From positions 1 to 20,303 of the forward strand of contig CAIUYS010000345.1 in assembly GCA_903903365.1 (NCBI GenBank): a stretch of 20,303 nt of DNA, in the 5' to 3' direction. Of this stretch, positions 6,808 through 11,930 are shown piece by piece. This DNA is from an uncultured Methylococcaceae bacterium (GTDB taxonomy: Bacteria; Pseudomonadota; Gammaproteobacteria; Methylococcales; Methylomonadaceae). Made by a program: the position numbers and the translations under genes. The notes below the pieces were generated by a model. It was not told the origin of the DNA and searched no databases. It worked only from the letters and a program-made list of their open reading frames with translations. Position 1 is the first letter of the stretch; each line of letters starts with the position of its first letter.

Positions 6808-6912
6808 CAATAATTAGTTCAACAATAAAATGATGTTTTCAAGTAAGCAACTAAAATTTGGCACAATCAATGCTTTATAACTATTGCCATAAGTTAAATT
6901 CAATAGCCGCAA

Positions 6913-6967
6913 TTGATATTAACCTAAGGCCACTTTTTATAATACTTACAACTATGTCCTCAGGAGG
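6913..6967 (+). promoter_or_regulatory. Promoter and strong ribosome binding site of the 6976 gene
   Basis: TTGATA (6913-6918) and a perfect TATAAT (6938-6943) are separated by 19 bp, slightly long. A full AGGAGG at 6962-6967 sits 8 bp before the ATG at 6976, by far the strongest Shine-Dalgarno sequence in the window. Both point to high expression. Confidence 0.6.
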
Positions 6968-6975
6968 ACTTAATT

Positions 6976-7914
6976 ATGATTTGTTCCAAAAAACTAAAAT
7001 ATGTTTCGCTAGGTTTAGGCGCTTTAACAATGATGGGTGCAGGCCAAGCGGCATTTGCGCATGCTTCTATTTTAAATACTGTTAACAGTGGTAAAGCGAT
7101 TGGCTCAACTTCTTTCTCTCGTATTGGTGTTAACCATGCGTGTAATGGAACTACTCCAGTAACACCTGTTGTTGCTCAAAGTGCGGTTATTCCAACAATT
7201 AACCCTCTTATTTCTACAGCTACAGTGACTGCTAACGTTGCTGGCACTTATGCTGTCGTACCTGGCGCTACTGTAGGTCAATACTTGTTTACATCTTCCG
7301 CAGGTACTACACCTGTAACTACTTTGGCTGGTGCATTTCAATTAGTACAAAGCAAAGACGTATTTAGCACTTCAATTGAACAACGCAATGCAACTAACGC
7401 GGTAATTGGTTGGGTTTCTACAAAAGGCAGTTTACAAATTAATGAACACGGAGAAGTTCCTTTCCGTTTTACTAACGTATTCTTCGGCGCTAACTCTTGT
7501 GTACATGATGTTGTAGTACAATTAGCTGTTGCTGATATTTGTAAAACAACTTCACAACCACCTTTATCTTCAGCCTCTTTATCTACAACTCAAGGTGTTA
7601 ACTTATGGCTTGATAACACTTTAGGTGGTTCAACAGCATTCCCTGCAGCGGCAATTGAAAATGGTGCTGGTACAACTAACTTAACTATCAACCGTGATCC
7701 TGTTCAAGATCCATACCCAGCTTCTTGTGCTAACGCTCCGATTGCTACAGCAGCAACAAACTTAGCCGCAACAACTCAAGCTAATGCAGTGACTGGTTAT
7801 ACATCAGGCGCGACTCCATTAACATCAGTTAAAATCCAACCTTCTGCTTCTGACATAGAGCAATTACAATTCCCAGGTTGGGGAACTCCGGTTACTGGCA
7901 ACACTTTCCAATAA
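6976..7914 (+). CDS. Secreted protein with mature N-terminal His; function unknown
   Basis: A 312-residue exported protein. The signal peptide (1-28) ends QAAFA, and cleavage would leave His29 (HASILN) as the new N-terminus. Four Cys remain in the mature part (in NHACNG, NSCVHD, ADICKT and PASCAN), enough for two disulfides. His1 followed by a short Gly/Ser stretch and GVNHACNGTTPVTPVVAQ recalls YcnI/DUF1775 copper-binding proteins, where the mature N-terminal His binds copper and a VPHGC motif follows. The rest is longer and does not fit that family plainly, so this is a weak resemblance. The C-terminal region holds an SGAT (277-280) and ends in QFPGWGTPVTGN. The strong promoter and RBS, and codons rich in T/A at third positions unlike the housekeeping genes, suggest an abundant product. 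A hairpin terminator follows, so it may be monocistronic. Confidence 0.8.
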   Translation: MICSKKLKYVSLGLGALTMMGAGQAAFAHASILNTVNSGKAIGSTSFSRIGVNHACNGTTPVTPVVAQSAVIPTINPLISTATVTANVAGTYAVVPGATVGQYLFTSSAGTTPVTTLAGAFQLVQSKDVFSTSIEQRNATNAVIGWVSTKGSLQINEHGEVPFRFTNVFFGANSCVHDVVVQLAVADICKTTSQPPLSSASLSTTQGVNLWLDNTLGGSTAFPAAAIENGAGTTNLTINRDPVQDPYPASCANAPIATAATNLAATTQANAVTGYTSGATPLTSVKIQPSASDIEQLQFPGWGTPVTGNTFQ

Positions 7915-7934
7915 TAGCTGGTTAAGTCTGGTTG

Positions 7935-7982
7935 TTGTAACACTTGATCATCCCCTTGATTCGCTAAGGTCAAGTGTTACAA
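7935..7982 (+). terminator. Hairpin after the 6976 gene
   Basis: TTGTAACACTTGA (7935-7947) pairs perfectly with TCAAGTGTTACAA (7970-7982). A further CCTT/AAGG pairing is possible in the loop. A short T-rich stretch (CCTTTTTATT) follows only after about 20 bp, so it is a strong hairpin but not a textbook intrinsic terminator. Confidence 0.55.
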
Positions 7983-8028
7983 ACAATCGCCACAATTACC
8001 TTTTTATTATTTTATTTAGAGATAACAA

Positions 8029-8574
8029 ATGAAAAAAATTATATATTCCTTGATCGCCTTAAGCGCGCTAGCGACAGGAACAGCTCAGGCCAGTATTGAT
8101 ACTTTAGGTGGTGAATTTTTAAACGCAGGCCAACTCGATTACTATAGCTTTAATGTTGATACGGCAGGAGCAGTCAATCTGTATTCATCTTCCAATACAC
8201 CATCTGACCCAACATTAACACTTTGGTCAGCAAGTTCGCTATTACAGTCGCCAGTTGATTGGACTCAAATTGCTTTTAATGATAACACTACAACCTTGAG
8301 CGGCTTTGAAAGCGGTTTTAATAGCAAGGACGCACAAGTTAAATTGACTTTAGATATCGGTACGTACTTTGCCCAGGTCGCTGGACAAGGTAGTTTGTTT
8401 GCCTACCAGTTTAATGTTGATACCACCAATGTTGTTGGTACCGGTGCAATTGTTTCAAATCTAGCGCCAGCCGCTGTACCTTTACCTGCTGCAGTATGGA
8501 TGTTCGGTGCCAGCTTGATGGGTCTTTTGGGCTTCGCCAAAAGAAAAGGGCAGGCGCAACAAGTATTCTGCTAA
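8029..8574 (+). CDS. Secreted protein with PEP-CTERM-like sorting tail (PPC-like domain)
   Basis: A 181-residue exported protein. A signal peptide (MKKIIYSLIALSALATGTAQA, 1-21) precedes a beta-rich region with DTLGGEFLNAGQLDYYSFNV, DPTLTLWSASS and IAFNDNTTT. This pattern resembles the bacterial pre-peptidase C-terminal-like (DVUA0089-type) domain found in many such proteins. The C-terminus carries a tripartite sorting signal: the motif VPLPAAVW, a hydrophobic helix (MFGASLMGLLGF) and a basic patch (AKRKG). This is the PEP-CTERM variant expected to be processed by an exosortase; none is encoded here. Unusually, eight further residues ending in Cys (QAQQVFC) follow the basic patch. No function is known; members are thought to be surface or exopolysaccharide-associated. 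The neighbour at 8658 has the same architecture. Confidence 0.85.
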   Translation: MKKIIYSLIALSALATGTAQASIDTLGGEFLNAGQLDYYSFNVDTAGAVNLYSSSNTPSDPTLTLWSASSLLQSPVDWTQIAFNDNTTTLSGFESGFNSKDAQVKLTLDIGTYFAQVAGQGSLFAYQFNVDTTNVVGTGAIVSNLAPAAVPLPAAVWMFGASLMGLLGFAKRKGQAQQVFC

Positions 8575-8657
8575 AATCTTGGCGCCGGGGTGTTTATCTT
8601 AATTAAATTTTCCTGGCGCTAGTGGTCATCAATTTAAGTAACAAGGGAGAATCAAAA

Positions 8658-9467
8658 ATGAAAAAAAATATTTTAGCCGCAGCATTAGTATTTGGTGCTT
8701 CAGTAGGTATGGCTAATGCGGCTATTGTCTCTACCAGCCATTTCGACTCAGCACACATTTCCTCGGGCGGATCAGGTACTGCTAATTCAATAGAAACTTA
8801 TTTTATACAAGCCAATTCAACCGGCAATGTTGATATTTTTCTGCAATCACAAGTTGCAAGCGCAGCAGTAACTGCCGCTGCAGGTTGGCTGGACGCAGGG
8901 GAATATGCTATGGATGGTTTACTCAGTGTTTGGCAATTATCTACTGCCGGTGACCTTTGGACTTTGATCGGAGCTAACGATAACGCCGCCAGAACTTCAC
9001 CTTTCACTACTACGACTGTTTATGGTACAAATGTTAATCAACCTGATGGAAGCGCTGGTGGTGGTTTTGCTGACCCAGGTTTAACACTGAACCTAACCAG
9101 TGGCAATAAATATATGATTTTGCAATCTGAAGTTGGGAATGGCCCTACATCGTTACCATTGCTTTCTTCTAAAAATACTGGAAATTATGCTGCTGATTTT
9201 ACAGGCGCTTTAGGCCAAATCATTGCGGTTGCTTCATCAGCGCCAGGTGATTATAGATCTGCTTTATATGGAGGCGTGGATAATGGCTTAGGCACCCCCT
9301 ATTCCTTTTCAAACGCCTATACCTTATATCTTAACGGAAATGCTTCATTTACAGCAGCCCCTGTAGCGGCGGTTCCTGTGCCGGGTGCAGTTTGGTTATT
9401 TGGATCCGCTTTAGCAGGCTTTACCGCGCTAGGTCGTAAAAAAACTAAATCTAATTTAGTGGCTTAA
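8658..9467 (+). CDS. Secreted protein with PEP-CTERM-like sorting tail
   Basis: A 269-residue exported protein. The ATG at 8658 is chosen because AAGGGAGA lies 8 bp upstream and a signal peptide begins there (MKKNILAAALVFGASVGMANA); an earlier GTG at 8622 has neither. The mature part contains SHFDSAHISSGGSGTANSI, IQANSTGNVDIFLQSQ, LLSVWQLSTAGDLWTLIGAN and LTLNLTSGNKYMILQSEVGN. This is again a beta-rich, PPC-like layout related in outline to the preceding protein. The tail is AAVPVPGAVWLFGSALAGFTALGRKKTKSN, with the same three parts as its neighbour. Spacing to the upstream gene is 83 bp with an imperfect hairpin in between. A hairpin terminator follows at 9581. The biological role is unknown. 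Confidence 0.85.
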   Translation: MKKNILAAALVFGASVGMANAAIVSTSHFDSAHISSGGSGTANSIETYFIQANSTGNVDIFLQSQVASAAVTAAAGWLDAGEYAMDGLLSVWQLSTAGDLWTLIGANDNAARTSPFTTTTVYGTNVNQPDGSAGGGFADPGLTLNLTSGNKYMILQSEVGNGPTSLPLLSSKNTGNYAADFTGALGQIIAVASSAPGDYRSALYGGVDNGLGTPYSFSNAYTLYLNGNASFTAAPVAAVPVPGAVWLFGSALAGFTALGRKKTKSNLVA

Positions 9468-9580
9468 TGCTTAACTCTCGCTAATTATTAACATGTCGAA
9501 CAGGTTTGCTCCCCTCACTAAACTCAATAAAGAAATTGTGCCTCTACTTTCTTTAATTCAGTTCGACAATGCTAAGGTTC

Positions 9581-9616
9581 AGGATATTCAATCCAGAATA
9601 TCCTCCTTAATTCTTT
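9581..9616 (+). terminator. Intrinsic-terminator-like hairpin
   Basis: AGGATATTC (9581-9589) and GAATATCCT (9596-9604) form a perfect 9-bp stem with a 6-nt loop, followed by CCTTAATTCTTTT. It closes the unit containing the two PEP-CTERM-like genes. A looser inverted pair, TGTCGAAC (9493-9500) and GTTCGACA (9561-9568), lies just upstream. Confidence 0.55.
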
Positions 9617-9665
9617 TATAAAAGTGTCTAATTATTCTGGCTTACTGAGTAAGAATTTAACAATT

Positions 9666-10520
9666 ATGCTGTTTTATAAGTTGTTTAAAAATAATTTAAA
9701 GCTCTCAACTTTATTCTATTCCTGTTTGGTTGGAGTTTCTTACGCAAGCATCGCACAATCTAATACTCCTAAATCAACTGCGATTCAAGCAGATTCAATG
9801 ATACAACTTTATCAATCTAGTCAGCTTGAAGAGCTTAATCTCCACATTAAGCAAACTTCAATAGCTCAAACTATTAAATTTCTCCATGATAAAACCGGAA
9901 TTATCTTTCATTTTTCTAACTTACCAGAAGAACAAATCAATCTAAACTGTCAGGGTGATTTAAAAGCCGTTTTATCCTGTGTATTAGGAGAAGAAAGTAA
10001 TATTATTTATCGTTATAAAAGTCGCTTGGCTGATAAAACTGAAATTACTGAAGTTTGGGTTCTACCAGTAGCTATAAACTCAATCCCAGTAGAAAAATCT
10101 AAAAAAACCAACGCTAAAATCAATACGTATTTTACCAACAACATTAGAATTGACAACACAGTACAGTTATTGAAAGACGTTGAAAACCCTAAGCTTAGGA
10201 TGAGTGCAATCGAACGATTAGCGATTGAAGGTCAACCAGGAGATGAAACCGTCTATAACATCTTAAAAAAATCGTTATCCGATCCAAATCCAGGTGTAAG
10301 AGTGCAAGCACTTTACGGAGTAATCCGACAGAACCAAGAAAATACACTCCCGTTGCTTCAACAGGCGCTTTCAGATAGTGATGCAGATGTTCGCTTAACT
10401 GCGGTTGAAAATTGCGCAGATAATCCTTGGATATTACAACAAGCGTTAAATGATAACGACAGTAATATTCGAGAATCCGCCAAAGCTAAATTAGCAATAC
10501 ACAATACAAACCAACAATAA
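9666..10520 (+). CDS. Exported STN-domain plus HEAT-repeat protein
   Basis: A 284-residue protein from the ATG at 9666; an earlier GTG at 9624 would add 14 residues ahead of the signal sequence and lacks a ribosome site. The signal sequence is MLFYKLFKNNLKLSTLFYSCLVGVSYASIA. Residues about 55-135 (LNLHIKQTSIAQTIKFLHDKTG... to EVWVLP) look like an STN domain, the short N-terminal module of secretins and TonB-dependent receptors that acts in the periplasm. Residues about 165-280 hold three or four HEAT-like helical repeats, with DPNPGVRVQALYGVI and DSDADVRLTAVENCA as the clearest. Such repeats usually serve as protein-protein scaffolds. STN followed by HEAT is an unusual combination. The next gene starts 23 bp downstream, so the two likely form an operon. 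Function unknown. Confidence 0.75.
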   Translation: MLFYKLFKNNLKLSTLFYSCLVGVSYASIAQSNTPKSTAIQADSMIQLYQSSQLEELNLHIKQTSIAQTIKFLHDKTGIIFHFSNLPEEQINLNCQGDLKAVLSCVLGEESNIIYRYKSRLADKTEITEVWVLPVAINSIPVEKSKKTNAKINTYFTNNIRIDNTVQLLKDVENPKLRMSAIERLAIEGQPGDETVYNILKKSLSDPNPGVRVQALYGVIRQNQENTLPLLQQALSDSDADVRLTAVENCADNPWILQQALNDNDSNIRESAKAKLAIHNTNQQ

Positions 10521-10543
10521 CTATAAAACCTATAGGAACGCTT

Positions 10544-11041
10544 ATGAAACTAAATAAAAATATCAAAACTACCTTGCTATCAAGTATTATAATTATTGCG
10601 AGCAGTTATACCTCTACTGTTTTAGCGCATGACCTTTCAGAGAGTTTAAAAGCAGCAAACGGCGCTTCTGCTACCGACTTATTTAGAGTCGATTGCTCTC
10701 AAGATGTTGCTGCCGCTTCGCAAAGTCCAACCCATCAACTTTTTATTCAAATCAATGATGGCTCGGCTGCTGGTGGTAAATTAAGCGCGACAGCCAGCGT
10801 ATTTACTCCTGGTTTTGGTAAAGCGCTTACCGTGACAGATCCAACTGGTGGGGATGGGGTAGCCAGTCCATCAAAATTACTGACCGTAATCGGTGCCGAT
10901 CAACAAGATGTTCAATTTTTTATTGCCGTTAGTCATTCTGCAAGTGGCACCAAAAATTATGTACTCAGTTATCACTGTCAAGATGTGTCAGGACAACATA
11001 CGGGTACAAGTACGCCACCGGCAATATTACAAAATCAATAA
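10544..11041 (+). CDS. Small secreted protein with mature N-terminal His; function unknown
   Basis: A 165-residue exported protein. Its signal peptide (1-28) ends STVLA and cleavage leaves His29 (HDLSESL) at the N-terminus, the same arrangement as in the 6976 product. The mature protein is beta-rich and has two Cys (Cys51 in RVDCSQ and the one in SYHCQDVSGQH), probably one disulfide. It ends with HTGTSTPPAILQNQ. A ribosome site (AGGAA, 8 bp before ATG) is clear, and the gene lies 23 bp after the STN-HEAT gene. No named family is recognised. A mature N-terminal His with other His nearby is a common copper-site design in secreted proteins, but binding here is conjecture. An intrinsic terminator follows. 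Confidence 0.75.
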   Translation: MKLNKNIKTTLLSSIIIIASSYTSTVLAHDLSESLKAANGASATDLFRVDCSQDVAAASQSPTHQLFIQINDGSAAGGKLSATASVFTPGFGKALTVTDPTGGDGVASPSKLLTVIGADQQDVQFFIAVSHSASGTKNYVLSYHCQDVSGQHTGTSTPPAILQNQ

Positions 11042-11055
11042 ATCAGACTTGAAAA

Positions 11056-11089
11056 AAGACCATAACCATGAAAGGTCTTAAACTTTTTT
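11056..11089 (+). terminator. Intrinsic terminator
   Basis: AAGACC (11056-11061) and GGTCTT (11074-11079) form the stem, and AAACTTTTTT follows. This separates the STN-HEAT/small secreted pair from the thioredoxin-DUF3570-ApbE group. A promoter for the latter must lie within 11090-11132, but none is obvious. Confidence 0.55.
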
Positions 11090-11132
11090 AAATAATAGTG
11101 CGCTGAATAACCGGACTAAAAACAATAACACC

Positions 11133-11651
11133 ATGACAGAAAAACTTTTTATACGATTGACCAGCGCCCTATTATTACTCTGTTTTACAGGTACAAGTCA
11201 TAGTGAAGAAACACATCGAGAAGCCCCACAATGTACAATAACACCATTAAATAACTCTCAACCTTTAAATTTACAACAATTCAAAGGCAAAGTGGTTTAT
11301 GTAGATTTCTGGGCATCTTGGTGTGGGCCTTGCGCAAAATCTTTTCCATTCATGAATGATCTGGATCGCGACCTTAAGGATCAAGGTTTGCAGGTTATCG
11401 GCGTTAATCTGGATGAAAATATAGACGAGGCCAAACAATTTTTGGACAAGCTGCCTGCCAGTTTTATCACTGCTGTCGATACAGAACAACAGTGCGCTAA
11501 AAATTTTGACGTTAAGGCGATGCCTTCGTCTTATTTAATTGATAGAAAAGGCGTTATACGTCACGTACATTTAGGATTTCGGCCGGGTGAGGCTGAGGAG
11601 TTTCGGATACTGGTAGAACAACTCTTGGCAGAAAAGCCCGTAACACCTTAA
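11133..11651 (+). CDS. Periplasmic TlpA/ResA-like thioredoxin
   Basis: A 172-residue thiol-disulfide oxidoreductase exported by an N-terminal signal (MTEKLFIRLTSALLLLCFTGTSHS). The thioredoxin fold is clear: LNLQQFKGKVVYVDFWASWCGPC gives the CXXC active site (WCGPC). IGVNLDENIDEA and the cis-Pro loop KAMPSSYLIDRKGVIRHVHLGF follow, as in the TlpA/ResA group that reduces disulfides in the periplasm. An extra Cys (EQQCAKNF) and one near the mature N-terminus (APQCTIT) could form a second disulfide. The gene opens the compact series thioredoxin, DUF4266, DUF3570, ApbE (32 bp, 1 bp and 45 bp gaps). A plausible role is reducing cysteines in a partner, for example the CGC tail of the DUF4266 lipoprotein, but this is inference. 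Confidence 0.92.
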   Translation: MTEKLFIRLTSALLLLCFTGTSHSEETHREAPQCTITPLNNSQPLNLQQFKGKVVYVDFWASWCGPCAKSFPFMNDLDRDLKDQGLQVIGVNLDENIDEAKQFLDKLPASFITAVDTEQQCAKNFDVKAMPSSYLIDRKGVIRHVHLGFRPGEAEEFRILVEQLLAEKPVTP

Positions 11652-11683
11652 AGGTTATGGCAGCTTTTACACGAGAATACTGA

Positions 11684-11929
11684 ATGAATATCTATAAAAC
11701 AGCTTTGATTAATAGGCACAAGTCCCTATTGCTTCTTCTACTGGTTTTTAGCGCCGGCGTAACAGGCTGTACCCAAATAGCCCCTTGGCAACGAGGCAAT
11801 CTTGCCAAGCCGCAAATGGCCTTGGATCCTTATCCCATGCTAAACGGGATGCGCGGTCATAATTATAGTAGCAGAGAAGCTGGCGCTGGCAGTAGTTCGG
11901 GCAGTGGAGGTGGTTGTGGCTGTAATTAA
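11684..11929 (+). CDS. DUF4266 small lipoprotein
   Basis: An 81-residue lipoprotein precursor. The N-terminal signal ends in a lipobox VTGC (Cys29). Thr at +2 is not an inner-membrane retention signal, so outer-membrane location is expected. The mature chain of 53 residues contains the DUF4266 signature APWQRGNLAKPQMALDPYP and a Ser/Gly tail ending GGGCGCN. DUF4266 genes typically occur beside DUF3570 and apbE genes, as here. A role as a small electron-carrying or flavin-accepting partner has been suspected for this family, but the tail (SSREAGAGSSSG) lacks the usual ApbE target pattern with Asp and TGAT, so the modified residue, if any, is uncertain. The next gene starts 1 bp after its stop. 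Confidence 0.9.
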   Translation: MNIYKTALINRHKSLLLLLLVFSAGVTGCTQIAPWQRGNLAKPQMALDPYPMLNGMRGHNYSSREAGAGSSSGSGGGCGCN

Positions 11930-11930
11930 G

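Larger units (their letters stand above)
6431..6912. other. AT-rich non-coding region upstream of the secreted-protein gene
   Basis: No credible gene is seen. It carries the paired direct repeats at 6631-6684, flanked by a near-perfect inverted pair (GCGCTGTTTCT at 6613-6623 and AGAAGCAGCGC at 6695-6705). A very AT-rich tract from about 6715 to 6850 holds ATACTTATTATAA (6724-6736) and the near-palindrome ATACTTATAATAAGTAT (6791-6807). The size and composition suggest a long regulatory region for the gene at 6976. Confidence 0.5.

Noticed and set aside
6858..7085. 75-codon open frame overlapping the start of the 6976 gene
   Set aside because: It spans the predicted promoter and RBS of the 6976 gene and is in another frame; no ribosome site.
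6976..7914. Firm assignment to YcnI/DUF1775
   Set aside because: Only the N-terminal His and a short HACNG segment resemble that family; length and remaining sequence do not fit clearly.
9624..9665. GTG start of the STN-HEAT protein
   Set aside because: It would put 14 polar residues before the signal sequence and has no Shine-Dalgarno; ATG 9666 is preferred, though not certain.
11904..11930. Longer start for the DUF3570 fusion
   Set aside because: The extra residues come from the out-of-frame DUF4266 Gly-rich tail; ATG 11931 gives a proper signal peptide and a 1-bp gap.
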